A stretch of 64,000 bases of DNA from Pseudaminobacter soli (ex Li et al. 2025). Its GTDB lineage: Bacteria; Pseudomonadota; Alphaproteobacteria; Rhizobiales; Rhizobiaceae. Below, one piece after another: positions 26,722 to 35,977 of this stretch; position 1 is the stretch's first letter; the number at the start of each line of letters is the position of its first letter. Under the pieces are notes generated by a model, which was not told the DNA's origin, searched no databases, and was given only the letters and a program-made list of their open reading frames with translations. The translations under genes were made by a program, and so were the position numbers. Location: NCBI RefSeq assembly GCF_029892515.1, contig NZ_JARXVF010000003.1:611507-675506 (forward strand). The letters run 5' to 3'.

Positions 26722-27120
26722 ATGAAGAAATTCTTCCTGCAGTTTTTTACCTGGTGGAACGGGCAGACGCTGGGAACCCGTTTCCACACCTGGCGCCGTG
26801 GCACCGAAGTGGGCCGCGACGAGCAGGGCAACATCTACTACGAGGGCGGCACCGATTCGGAAGGCCGCACGCGTCGCTGGGTGATCTATAACGGCCTGGC
26901 CGATGCATCGCGCATTCCTGCCGGCTGGCACGGCTGGCTGCATCATCGCGTCGACACGCCTCCTTCCCGCGAGAATTACAAGCCGCGCGAATGGCAGAAG
27001 CCGCATCAGCCCAACCTGACCGGAACGGCCGCCGCCTATCGCCCGAAGGGCTCTGTCTTGGGTACCGGCCACCGCCCGCAGGTTACCGGCGACTACGACG
27101 CCTGGACGCCGGGCTCGTGA
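26722..27120 (+). CDS. NDUFA12 family respiratory complex I subunit
   Basis: A 132-residue alphaproteobacterial homologue of the mitochondrial accessory subunit NDUFA12 (B17.2). MKKFFLQFFTWWNGQTLGTRFHTWRRG and YYEGGTDSEGRTRRWVIYNG are family hallmarks, as is WHGWLHHRVDTPPS. It is a peripheral subunit that stabilises complex I on the matrix/cytosolic side. The C-terminus is Pro/Gly-rich. I start at ATG 26722; the upstream in-frame ATG at 26692 adds 10 residues not seen in the family. The DUF2155 gene follows, the usual order in Rhizobiales. Confidence 0.93.
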   Translation: MKKFFLQFFTWWNGQTLGTRFHTWRRGTEVGRDEQGNIYYEGGTDSEGRTRRWVIYNGLADASRIPAGWHGWLHHRVDTPPSRENYKPREWQKPHQPNLTGTAAAYRPKGSVLGTGHRPQVTGDYDAWTPGS

Positions 27121-27160
27121 GCAACATCCCGGCGGGGTGTTTTCTCGCCACATTTCACGG

Positions 27161-27176
27161 TTAACTGCTGGTTGAC
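27161..27176 (+). promoter_or_regulatory. CtrA-like box upstream of the DUF2155 gene
   Basis: TTAA-N7-TTGAC differs from TTAA-N7-TTAAC at one base. It is embedded in an imperfect inverted repeat CACGGTTAA / TTGACCGTG (27156-27180, one mismatch), 67 bp before the DUF2155 start. Binding is inferred. Confidence 0.4.
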
Positions 27177-27242
27177 CGTGAAGGGGCGAGTCACCCTTCC
27201 GGACGAGACTGCACTCAAGAGCGCAACACCGGTATTTTCCGT

Positions 27243-27686
27243 ATGACGATTTTTGGCCGATTTTCGCTGAGCAAACGGGTTGGAACCGTCTGGGCGGCGT
27301 CGGCCGTCTTGGCCTCAGCGCTGATGGGGCCGGCGCATGCGGAACGCATCGCCAATCCGGTGGCCGAATTTGCCGGCATCGACAAGATCACCGGCCGCAT
27401 CACCACTTTCGACGTCTATATCGACGAGACGGTCCAATTCGGCGCGCTGCAGGTGACGCCGCGCGTCTGCTACTCGCGCAAGGACGAGGAAGAGCCGCGA
27501 ACCGATTCCTTCGTCGAGGTTGACGAGATCACGCTCGACCGCAAGATCCGCCGCATCTTCACCGGCTGGATGTTCGCTGAAAGCCCGGGCCTCAATGCCG
27601 TCGAGCACGCCATCTATGACGTGTGGCTGAAGGGCTGCAAGGATAAGTCTGACGTACCGGCGCCGGAAACCTCCAAGAGCAACTGA
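27243..27686 (+). CDS. DUF2155 family exported protein
   Basis: A 147-residue exported protein with a signal peptide ending at GPAHA. The DUF2155 core includes ITGRITTFDVYIDETVQFGALQV, VCYSRKDEEEPRTDSFVEVDE and IFTGWMFAESPGLNAVEHAIYDVWLKGC. One Cys pair (VC...GC) could form a disulfide. The family is restricted to alphaproteobacteria and regularly follows the NDUFA12 gene; function unknown. A CtrA-like box lies 67 bp upstream. Confidence 0.9.
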   Translation: MTIFGRFSLSKRVGTVWAASAVLASALMGPAHAERIANPVAEFAGIDKITGRITTFDVYIDETVQFGALQVTPRVCYSRKDEEEPRTDSFVEVDEITLDRKIRRIFTGWMFAESPGLNAVEHAIYDVWLKGCKDKSDVPAPETSKSN

Positions 27687-28110
27687 TACCGCTTCGGCGG
27701 CCTGATTCCTGAAATAGCTGGGCGGGTATTCACGCCCGCAAGAGCGGCCATTCGTGCGTCTGCCGGCGCCAAGCATATGACGTTTTTATACGTTCGCCTC
27801 CGGACCTGTCTCGAAACCAAATCCCGGGATCTCTAGCTTTTTGGTGCGCGCAGATCGCTGACCGAGCGGTCGCGCTCGAACCAAAGGAAGAGACCCATGG
27901 TCCATAGATATCCCTTCAGCATGCTTCCCGGGCAGCCTCGCCATGCTTCGAAGGTTGCGGGGCCCAGGCCGCCGGCAAGGGATTGCAGGACGCTCTTCGG
28001 CGCTACCGAGCGCTTCATGTTCACGAGGCTGTTTCTGGTGACGGCGCTGCTGCTTGCGGCCCTTGCGCTCGTCACCAAATTCCCGGCCTGACAGTGCTGG
28101 AACGCGGCGT
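27687..28110. other. Stretch between DUF2155 and aat
   Basis: 424 bp between convergent genes. Two short frames are possible but weak: a minus-strand 61-codon frame (27833-28018) and a plus-strand 24-residue hydrophobic peptide MFTRLFLVTALLLAALALVTK (28017-28091). Neither has a good ribosome binding site. I see no terminator or known RNA motif. Confidence 0.4.
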
Positions 28111-28725
28111 TCAGGCGAACTGCGCGTCGCCCTTCAAACCTTCCTCAAGCAATCTCTCATATTTGGCGCGGGGCACGTCTACCGCGCCGAAGCGCTTCAG
28201 ATGCTCGGTCGTGAACTGCGTGTCCAGAAGCGCGAACCCACGCTGGTTGAGCCGCTCGACCAGATGGACGAGACAGACCTTCGAGGAATCGGTTTCCCGC
28301 GAAAACATGCTCTCGCCGAAGAAGACGCGACCCAGGCTGACTCCATAGAGACCGCCTACGAGGCGGCCCTCATGCCAAGCCTCCACCGAGTGGCAATGGC
28401 CGAGCTCGAACAGGCGAATATAGGCTTCGCGGATCGGTGCGTTGATCCAGGTGGTCTCGCGCTCGGCGCAAAATTCGGCGCAGCCGTCGATGACACCTGC
28501 GAAATCCGTATCGAAGCGCACGTCGAAGCGATGCTGGCGCATCGTCTTGCGCAAGCTCTTCGGAACGTGGAATTCATCTAACGGGATGATGCCGCGCGTT
28601 TCCGGCCGAACCCAGAAGACCTCCGGGTCGTTCGCGCTTTCAGCCATCGGGAACACGCCCGAGGCGTAGGCCTTCAAGAGAAGGTCAGGAGGGATACGAT
28701 ATCCCGGCGCGTAGGGACGGGTCAT
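28111..28725 (-). CDS. aat: Leucyl/phenylalanyl-tRNA-protein transferase
   Basis: A 204-residue enzyme that transfers Leu or Phe from tRNA to N-terminal Arg/Lys of proteins, creating a degron for ClpS-ClpAP. Signatures are [17 protein letters not shown] (residues 37-53), [26 protein letters not shown] and [19 protein letters not shown]. The length is normal for the alphaproteobacterial form. It is the last gene of a minus-strand run that begins with accB-accC; a stable hairpin at 28744-28765 lies just upstream of its ribosome binding site. Confidence 0.95.
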   Translation of the reverse strand: MTRPYAPGYRIPPDLLLKAYASGVFPMAESANDPEVFWVRPETRGIIPLDEFHVPKSLRKTMRQHRFDVRFDTDFAGVIDGCAEFCAERETTWINAPIREAYIRLFELGHCHSVEAWHEGRLVGGLYGVSLGRVFFGESMFSRETDSSKVCLVHLVERLNQRGFALLDTQFTTEHLKRFGAVDVPRAKYERLLEEGLKGDAQFA

Positions 28726-28743
28726 TGCCGCGTCTCCAACGCT

Positions 28744-28765
28744 ACGGCGCCCATTTGGGCGCCGT
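28744..28765 (-). other. Stable hairpin in the accC-aat spacer
   Basis: Perfect 9-bp arms ACGGCGCCC / GGGCGCCGT with a 4-nt loop sit 18 bp before the aat start. On the transcribed strand a T-run precedes rather than follows the stem, so it is not a standard terminator. It may affect aat translation or mRNA processing. Confidence 0.5.
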
Positions 28766-28838
28766 TAAAAAATTCTGGCCTGTCGGTCTTGTGCATATTC
28801 GTAACCCGCACGATCCGCCGCCCGGGAACGATTATAGC

Positions 28839-30182
<1,344 letters not shown>

Positions 30183-30189
30183 CCCGGAC

Positions 30190-30660
30190 CTATTCGATGA
30201 CGACCAGCGGCATGCCGTATTCTACCGGCTGAGCGTCCTCGACCAAAATGGCCTTGACCGTACCGGCGCGCGGCGACGGGATCTGGTTCATGGTCTTCAT
30301 GGCTTCGATGATCAGCAGCGTCTGGCCTTCCTTGACCGTCTGGCCGACCTCGATGAAGGGAGCGGCGTCGGGAGCGGCGGCCAGATAGGCGGTGCCGACC
30401 ATGGGCGAGGGCACTGCGTTCTTGGAGAGATCGGCTGCGGGCGCAGATGCGGCCGGAGCGGCCGCGGCCGGTGCGGCAGAGGCGGGCAGGGCGACCGGAG
30501 CGGGCGCGGCAAAGGCAGCATGAACCGCGGCCACGTTGCGCGAAACGCGCAGCTTCAGATCGCCGTATTCGACTTCGATTTCTGTCAGATTGGTGTCGTT
30601 CAGGATGCCCGCGAGGTCGCGGATCAATTGCTGGTCAACACCGGTCTTCTTTATCGACAT
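30190..30660 (-). CDS. accB: Acetyl-CoA carboxylase, biotin carboxyl carrier protein
   Basis: A 156-residue BCCP. The biotinylation site EAMKTMN places the modified lysine at K122. A Pro/Ala-rich flexible linker (about residues 49-76) separates the N-terminal dimerising part from the C-terminal lipoyl-type domain ([11 protein letters not shown]...[17 protein letters not shown]). It is followed immediately by accC. aroQ lies 30 bp upstream on the same strand, the usual rhizobial order aroQ-accB-accC-aat. Confidence 0.96.
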   Translation of the reverse strand: MSIKKTGVDQQLIRDLAGILNDTNLTEIEVEYGDLKLRVSRNVAAVHAAFAAPAPVALPASAAPAAAAPAASAPAADLSKNAVPSPMVGTAYLAAAPDAAPFIEVGQTVKEGQTLLIIEAMKTMNQIPSPRAGTVKAILVEDAQPVEYGMPLVVIE

Positions 30661-30690
30661 TTTTGAGCCTTCTCTATCTGGTCCGCCCGC

Positions 30691-31125
30691 TCACAGGCGG
30701 TCGGCGAGCGCCTTGAGCGCCAGTGTGTAGCCAAGTGGGCCAAAGCCGCAGATCATCCCGACCGCGACTGGCGCGATCATGGAGACGTGACGGAACTGCT
30801 CACGGGCATGGATGTTTGAAAGATGCACTTCCACCACCGGCAGCGGCGAGACCGCGCGGATGGCGTCGTGAATGGCGATGGATGTATGCGTATAGGCGCC
30901 GGCATTGATGACGATACCGGCCGCCTTGTCCCCTGCTTCCTGGATCCAGTCGACCAGGTCGCCTTCATGGTTTGATTGGCGAAACTCGATGGCAAGCCCG
31001 AGCTCGTCGCCGGCCTTTCGGCAATCGTCCTCGATGGCCGACAAGGTCTTGCCGCCATAGATGCCGGGTTCGCGTTTGCCCAGCGCGTTGAGATTGGGGC
31101 CGTTTAAAACGTAGACCGTTTTCAA
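30691..31125 (-). CDS. aroQ: Type II 3-dehydroquinate dehydratase, TTG start
   Basis: A 144-residue dodecameric dehydroquinase of the shikimate pathway, converting 3-dehydroquinate to 3-dehydroshikimate. GPNLNALGKREPGIYG contains the loop with the catalytic tyrosine and arginine, and NAGAYTHTSIAIHDAI and EVHLSNIHAREQFRHVS are conserved active-site segments. The protein must begin at TTG 31125 (MKTVYVLNGPN), which has GGAGAAAGG 9 nt upstream; no in-frame ATG gives a family-like start. It belongs to the dsbA-aroQ-accB-accC-aat run. Confidence 0.93.
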   Translation of the reverse strand: MKTVYVLNGPNLNALGKREPGIYGGKTLSAIEDDCRKAGDELGLAIEFRQSNHEGDLVDWIQEAGDKAAGIVINAGAYTHTSIAIHDAIRAVSPLPVVEVHLSNIHAREQFRHVSMIAPVAVGMICGFGPLGYTLALKALADRL

Positions 31126-31269
31126 AATATAGACCTTTCTCCGCGCCGGTCGCCAACCGGAGCGCCGCAACTTCTATAATTGGCTTGATCGGCTGCGAAA
31201 AGAGCGCAGGGACCTTCTTGTCCACAAGCGCGCTGTTTTTGAGACAATATCCGCCGGAATCCGCTGAAA

Positions 31270-32088
31270 TCAGCAGCCGGTATCGAGGCACTTCTTGGCA
31301 GCGGAGATCTTTTCGGCCAGCGCGTCCTTTCCGAGCGCGCCGAAAACGACCTCATTGCCGACCACGTAGGACGGGGTGCCGCTGATCGCCAGCTTGTTGG
31401 CAAGGTCATAGGTCTTGGAGAACGCTTCCACGATTGCGGGGTTCTTCATCTCCTGGCGCAGCTTCGCCTCGTCGACGCCAAGCGACAGGGCGATCTTGAT
31501 CGCGCTATCCTCGCTCGCACGTCCCTGGCCGCCCAGCAGCTGGTTGTGGAACTCGCCATACTTTTCCGGTTCAAGCGCGCGGAAGGCCATCGAGACGACA
31601 TGCGCCTTCTGCGAGTCGGGCCCGAGGATCGGGAACTCCTTGAGCACAAAGCGCAGGTCGGGATCGGAGGCGGTCAGCGCCTGCATGTCATGCTGGGCGC
31701 GCTTGCAGTAGCCGCAATTGTAATCGTAGAACTCGACGATCGTCACCTTGCCATTGGGATTGCCGACAACGCCGTCATAGGCGGAGTTGAAAATCTGAGC
31801 CTTGTCTTCCTCGATCGTCTCGCGATGGGCAACGCGCTGCGCTGCCTCCCGCTTCTGTTCCAGCGAGTTTTGGACGTCGACCAGGATCTCCGGGTTGTCG
31901 AGCAGGTAGTCGCGCACGATGGATTCGACGGCCTTGCGGTCGAGCTGTGCGTCCGCGGTCTGAACGCTGGCGGCCTGTGCAGACGAACCGACAACTGCCG
32001 TCTCATGACGGCCCGACATGAAACCGAAAGCCAGCATCGCAAATGAAACCGCGATGGCGGTCGTGCCCAACAGAATTGCCTTGTTCAT
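31270..32088 (-). CDS. DsbA-family thiol:disulfide protein
   Basis: A 272-residue periplasmic thioredoxin-fold protein of the BdbD/DsbG-like group. It has an N-terminal membrane anchor or signal (ILLGTTAIAVSFAMLAFGFMSG), a helical leader and the active site CGYC within FYDYNCGYCKRAQHDMQ. The cis-proline loop is SGTPSYVVGNEVVFGAL. The C-terminal part has an extra pair of cysteines (KKCLDTGC). It probably acts as an oxidase or isomerase of exported proteins. I start at ATG 32088; the longer frame adds 25 residues without a signal character. Confidence 0.92.
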   Translation of the reverse strand: MNKAILLGTTAIAVSFAMLAFGFMSGRHETAVVGSSAQAASVQTADAQLDRKAVESIVRDYLLDNPEILVDVQNSLEQKREAAQRVAHRETIEEDKAQIFNSAYDGVVGNPNGKVTIVEFYDYNCGYCKRAQHDMQALTASDPDLRFVLKEFPILGPDSQKAHVVSMAFRALEPEKYGEFHNQLLGGQGRASEDSAIKIALSLGVDEAKLRQEMKNPAIVEAFSKTYDLANKLAISGTPSYVVGNEVVFGALGKDALAEKISAAKKCLDTGC

Positions 32089-32243
32089 CTGATTCCCGTC
32101 CTTGCGTTTGTTGCCTGCCGCCCGATTATCTAGGGCATGGGAGAGCGCATGTCGCTCTTGCATATCAGGACTTTGGCCTCGTCGAGGCGAAATGGCCGTG
32201 CATCACAGAAAATTCACTGCCGCCGCCGGCGGGCGCCTTCGTA

Positions 32244-33647
32244 TCACCCGTCGTTGTTCTTCAAGCCCTTGCGCGAGGTGATGATGTCCTGCGCGCGCAC
32301 CCAGCCCGGCGAGCCGGCTTTGAACTTCTGCTGCGCACGCATTGCGAAGATCTGGGCGTCCTTGTAGGCGCCGTTGTAGTAATGACCTTCGGCTGTCGCC
32401 AGTTCGGCCTCAGCGATGTCGCCGAGTTGCCCATAGGCCTGCGCCAGATAGCGGTAGCCTGCGGAATTCTCGCGATCGATGTCGAGCCCTTCGCGAATAT
32501 GGGTGATTGCCTTCTTCGCGGATTCGGGCGTGCCGATCGCCAGCAGGGCCTGGCCGTAGGAGATCGGCAAAATACCCGATCTTGCCGGATCGAGCTGAAC
32601 GGCCTTGGCGTAGGCCTCGGCCGCCTTGGCAGGCTGATTTGCCTTCATCAGCGCGTCGCCGCGTAACTCGTAGAAATAGGGGTTCTTCGGCTGCTGCTTG
32701 AGCAAGGCGTCGACCTTGGTCACCGCAGCACGCGGGTCGCCGTAGAGATAGGTGTTCATCGCGTCGCCATACTGAGCGCCAAGCCCCCGCGGGTCCTTGC
32801 GGAACATACGCGAGATGGCGCCCTGTCCATCGGTGAACACGGCGATCTTGGCGCGCATCATGTCGTGGCGCAGCTGCAGTGCCGGCGGGTCCTTGCGGTC
32901 GTAATTCGGGCTGTTGACGGCCAGCTGTTCGAGATTGGCGATGCGGTCCTGCGGCGTCGGGTGGCTGATCTGATACGGGTCGATCTTCGCGCCCGACAGT
33001 GACAACGCGCTCTGGAAGCGCCGGAAGGTGATCAGCATGCCCTTGGCGGACTGGCCGGTCTTTTCGAGATAGGTGATTGCCGAGCGGTCGGCCGTGGTTT
33101 CTTCCGTGCGCTGGTAGCCGAGCAGGCCGCGCCGGGCCACTTCGTTGCCGGCCATGGCAATGCCGCCGCCGACCTGCCCGAGTCCGCCCGAATTGGTGGC
33201 AGCACCGGCAACCATGGCACCTGCGCCGAGCAGGGTCGCCACGATCGCCATGGTTTGGGCGCGCGCCAGCTGTTCGCGCAGGCGCTGCTGGTGGCCGCCC
33301 GCTATGTGGCCTGCCTCGTGCGCAATCACGCCGATGATCTCGTTCGGCGTTTCCGCCTGCATCAGGGCGCCCGTGTTGACGAACATGCGCTGCCCCGCCA
33401 CAAAGGCGTTGAAGCTGGGGTCGTTGACCAGGATAATGTCGATATTGGACCTTAGCCCGGCAGCCTTGAAGATCGGCCGGGCATAGTCGCGCAGCAGCGC
33501 CTCGATCTCCGCGTCGCGCACGACGGGAAGCCGGCTTTGCGCAAATGCGCTCACCGAGGTTGAAACCGAGAGGGCTGCCGCCAGTGAAATCTTGGCGAGC
33601 GAACGAGCCGACTTTGAAACCAACGAAGAAAGAGATCGTGTCTGCAT
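32244..33647 (-). CDS. M48 family metalloprotease with TPR region (BepA-like)
   Basis: A 467-residue exported zinc protease. A signal peptide ends near SVSAFAQ. The zinc motif HEAGH is at residues 110-114, and the third ligand is in the following helix around the TTADRSAITYLEKTG segment. The C-terminal third is a tetratricopeptide array (AYAKAVQLDPARSGILPISYGQALL and following). This matches the periplasmic BepA/YfgC type of outer-membrane quality-control protease. I start at ATG 33647 (MQTRSLSS); the long frame upstream runs into the divergent aminotransferase promoter. Confidence 0.92.
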   Translation of the reverse strand: MQTRSLSSLVSKSARSLAKISLAAALSVSTSVSAFAQSRLPVVRDAEIEALLRDYARPIFKAAGLRSNIDIILVNDPSFNAFVAGQRMFVNTGALMQAETPNEIIGVIAHEAGHIAGGHQQRLREQLARAQTMAIVATLLGAGAMVAGAATNSGGLGQVGGGIAMAGNEVARRGLLGYQRTEETTADRSAITYLEKTGQSAKGMLITFRRFQSALSLSGAKIDPYQISHPTPQDRIANLEQLAVNSPNYDRKDPPALQLRHDMMRAKIAVFTDGQGAISRMFRKDPRGLGAQYGDAMNTYLYGDPRAAVTKVDALLKQQPKNPYFYELRGDALMKANQPAKAAEAYAKAVQLDPARSGILPISYGQALLAIGTPESAKKAITHIREGLDIDRENSAGYRYLAQAYGQLGDIAEAELATAEGHYYNGAYKDAQIFAMRAQQKFKAGSPGWVRAQDIITSRKGLKNNDG

Positions 33648-33784
33648 GGTGAAAACCACTGGTAGACGAGCAAACGAGCAATGAAAAGCTAGGTCGACAA
33701 ACTTCGTGAACTTGTGGTCGCCACACCAATCGGGCATTTGTGCGGCGCGGGCCGTGCGGTCCACAGAAGAAGTTGGATGGAATA

Positions 33785-34933
33785 ATGGTAGTTTCGCTTT
33801 CGAAGCGCGGTGATGTCGAGCCGTTTCATGCGATGGACGTTCTTGCCGAAGCAAATCGGCTGAAGGCAACCGGCGTCTCGGTGGTCTCGATGGCGGTCGG
33901 CCAGCCGTCCGACCCGGCGCCGACGCCGGTGCGCGTGGCGGCCGCGCGTGCCCTGCGCGACGGGCGGATCGGATACACCGACGCGCTCGGCACGACCGCC
34001 CTGCGGCAGGCGATCGCGGCGCACTATGCGGAGCACTACGGGGTCGAGGTTTCGCCGGCGCGCATCGCCGTCACCACGGGCTCGTCCGCGGCCTTCAATC
34101 TTGCCTTCCTTGCCATGTTCGATCCGGGGGACCGCGTTGCCATCGCCGCACCCGGCTATCCGGCCTACCGGAACATCATGATCGCGCTTGGGCTCGACGT
34201 TGCCGAAATCGAACTGGACGGCGCGGCCTATCTGACCGCCGATCATCTGGAGGCGGCGCATCGACAAAAGCCCCTCAAGGGCGTCCTGTTTGCCAGCCCC
34301 GCTAACCCAACCGGCGCGATCATCCCGCAGAAGGAGCTGGCCGAGCTGGTCGCGAAGGCGGAAAGCCTCGGCATTTCAGTGATTTCCGACGAGATCTATC
34401 ATCGGCTCGCCTATTCCGGCCCAGACGTCACCGCGCTTTCCCTGGGGCAGGGCGTGACGGTCATCAACTCCTTCTCGAAGTACTATTGCATGACCGGCTG
34501 GCGCATCGGCTGGATGGTGCTGCCGGAAGAGCTGGTGCGGCCCATCGAGCGCATCCAGCAGAGCCTCTATATTTCCGCGCCCGAGCTTTCCCAGGTCGCG
34601 GCAATCGAGGCATTTTCGGCAACGGCAGAGCTCGAGGTCGTGAAAGCGCGCTATGCGTGGAACAGAGAGCTTCTGATGCGTCGGCTGCCCGAGCTCGGCT
34701 TTGCGCTTGCCGCCCCCATGGATGGCGCCTTCTATGCGTTCTGCGATGTGTCGCGCCTGACCAACGACAGCATGGAGTTCGCTCGCCGGATGCTTGCGGA
34801 GGCCCATGTCGCCGGCACGCCGGGACGCGACTTCGACACGCTTGCCGGCCACCGCTTCATGCGGCTCTCCTATGCCGGCAGCCAGGATGAGATGGTCGAG
34901 GCCTTGGCGCGCATCGAGCGCTGGCTGAAGTAG
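33785..34933 (+). CDS. Class I/II pyridoxal-phosphate aminotransferase
   Basis: A 382-residue fold type I aminotransferase of the aspartate aminotransferase superfamily. The PLP lysine is K232 in [16 protein letters not shown]. Other landmarks are GQPSDPAP near the start, [28 protein letters not shown] and the C-terminal [17 protein letters not shown] with the carboxylate-binding arginine. The amino donor and keto acid pair cannot be told from sequence alone. Start at ATG 33785 fits the family; a glutaminase gene follows 14 bp later, suggesting an operon for amino-nitrogen use. Confidence 0.9.
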   Translation: MVVSLSKRGDVEPFHAMDVLAEANRLKATGVSVVSMAVGQPSDPAPTPVRVAAARALRDGRIGYTDALGTTALRQAIAAHYAEHYGVEVSPARIAVTTGSSAAFNLAFLAMFDPGDRVAIAAPGYPAYRNIMIALGLDVAEIELDGAAYLTADHLEAAHRQKPLKGVLFASPANPTGAIIPQKELAELVAKAESLGISVISDEIYHRLAYSGPDVTALSLGQGVTVINSFSKYYCMTGWRIGWMVLPEELVRPIERIQQSLYISAPELSQVAAIEAFSATAELEVVKARYAWNRELLMRRLPELGFALAAPMDGAFYAFCDVSRLTNDSMEFARRMLAEAHVAGTPGRDFDTLAGHRFMRLSYAGSQDEMVEALARIERWLK

Positions 34934-34947
34934 ACGAGGGGGCATTC

Positions 34948-35877
34948 GTGGCGGAACTGGAAGATGTGCTGCCGGCGCTCGCAAGCGAAATGGCGGCGCG
35001 CACCGACAGAGGCGAAGTGGCCAACTACATCCCGCAACTGGGCAACGTCGATCCGCAGCGATTCGGCATTGCGGTTGCGTTGAACGATGGGCGGGTGATC
35101 ACGGCCGGAGACGCCGACGAAGCCTTCTCGATCCAGAGCATCTCCAAGATCTTCACGCTGACGCTGGCGCTAGGCACGGTCGGAGACGGACTGTGGCGGC
35201 GCGTCGGGCGCGAGCCTTCCGGCAACCCGTTCAACTCCATCGTCCAGCTGGAGCGCGAGCTCGGCATTCCGCGCAATCCATTCATCAATGCCGGCGCGAT
35301 CGTGGTGACGGACGTGCTGCTTGCCGGCCACCAGCCGCGCGAGGCGATCGGTGAGATCCTGCGCTTCATCCAGTTCCTGGCCGACGACGAAAGCATCGTC
35401 ATCGACAGGGATGTCGCCGCATCGGAACAGACGACAGGCTACCGCAATGTGGCGCTTGCCAACTACATGCGGGCTTTCGGCAATCTCCAGCATCAGCCCG
35501 AACTGTCGCTCGGTGTCTACTTCCACCATTGCGCCATCGCCATGAACTGCCGGCAGCTGGCGCTGTCCGGACGCTTTTTGGCGCATGAGGGGCGCAATCC
35601 CGCGACGGGGCATACAGTGGTTTCGCCCGAGAGGGCGCGGCGCATCCTGGCACTGATGCTCACCTGCGGCCACTATGACGGTTCGGGCGACTTTGCCTTC
35701 CGCGTCGGCATTCCCGGCAAGAGCGGCGTTGGCGGTGGCATCATCGGCATTGTCCCGGGCGTGGCATCGATTGCCGTGTGGTCGCCGGGTCTGAACGAGA
35801 ATGGCAACTCGAAGCTCGGCTCCATTGCAATGGAGAAGCTGGCGAAGGCCATGAACTGGTCGATCTTCGCGCCCTGA
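34948..35877 (+). CDS. glsA: Glutaminase, GTG start
   Basis: A 309-residue serine-dependent beta-lactamase-fold glutaminase, hydrolysing glutamine to glutamate and ammonia. The catalytic S-x-x-K is S64-I-S-K67 in [12 protein letters not shown]. Further signatures are [28 protein letters not shown] and [26 protein letters not shown] start at 34948 follows GAGGGGG and lies 14 bp after the aminotransferase stop. A bidirectional terminator separates it from the convergent rne. Confidence 0.95.
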   Translation: MAELEDVLPALASEMAARTDRGEVANYIPQLGNVDPQRFGIAVALNDGRVITAGDADEAFSIQSISKIFTLTLALGTVGDGLWRRVGREPSGNPFNSIVQLERELGIPRNPFINAGAIVVTDVLLAGHQPREAIGEILRFIQFLADDESIVIDRDVAASEQTTGYRNVALANYMRAFGNLQHQPELSLGVYFHHCAIAMNCRQLALSGRFLAHEGRNPATGHTVVSPERARRILALMLTCGHYDGSGDFAFRVGIPGKSGVGGGIIGIVPGVASIAVWSPGLNENGNSKLGSIAMEKLAKAMNWSIFAP

Positions 35878-35915
35878 GGCGCGGCGCCACCCGAAACCAA
35901 CTTCCGGCAAACAAG

Positions 35916-35952
35916 AAAAATCCCGCGACACCAATGGTGCGCGGGATTTTTT
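35916..35952. terminator. Bidirectional terminator between glsA and rne
   Basis: Arms AAAAATCCCGC / GCGGGATTTTTT with an inner CACC / GGTG pairing lie between the convergent stop codons. The A-run on one side and T-run on the other serve both directions. Confidence 0.88.
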
Positions 35953-35977
35953 CATTCAGGCTTTATTGGCGCCAGGC

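Noticed and set aside
27833..28091. Small frames between DUF2155 and aat, including a 24-residue hydrophobic peptide and a 61-residue minus-strand frame
   Set aside because: Weak ribosome binding sites and no recognisable protein; kept only as a note in the gap description.
28744..28765. Hairpin before aat as a terminator
   Set aside because: The T-run lies before, not after, the stem on the transcribed strand.
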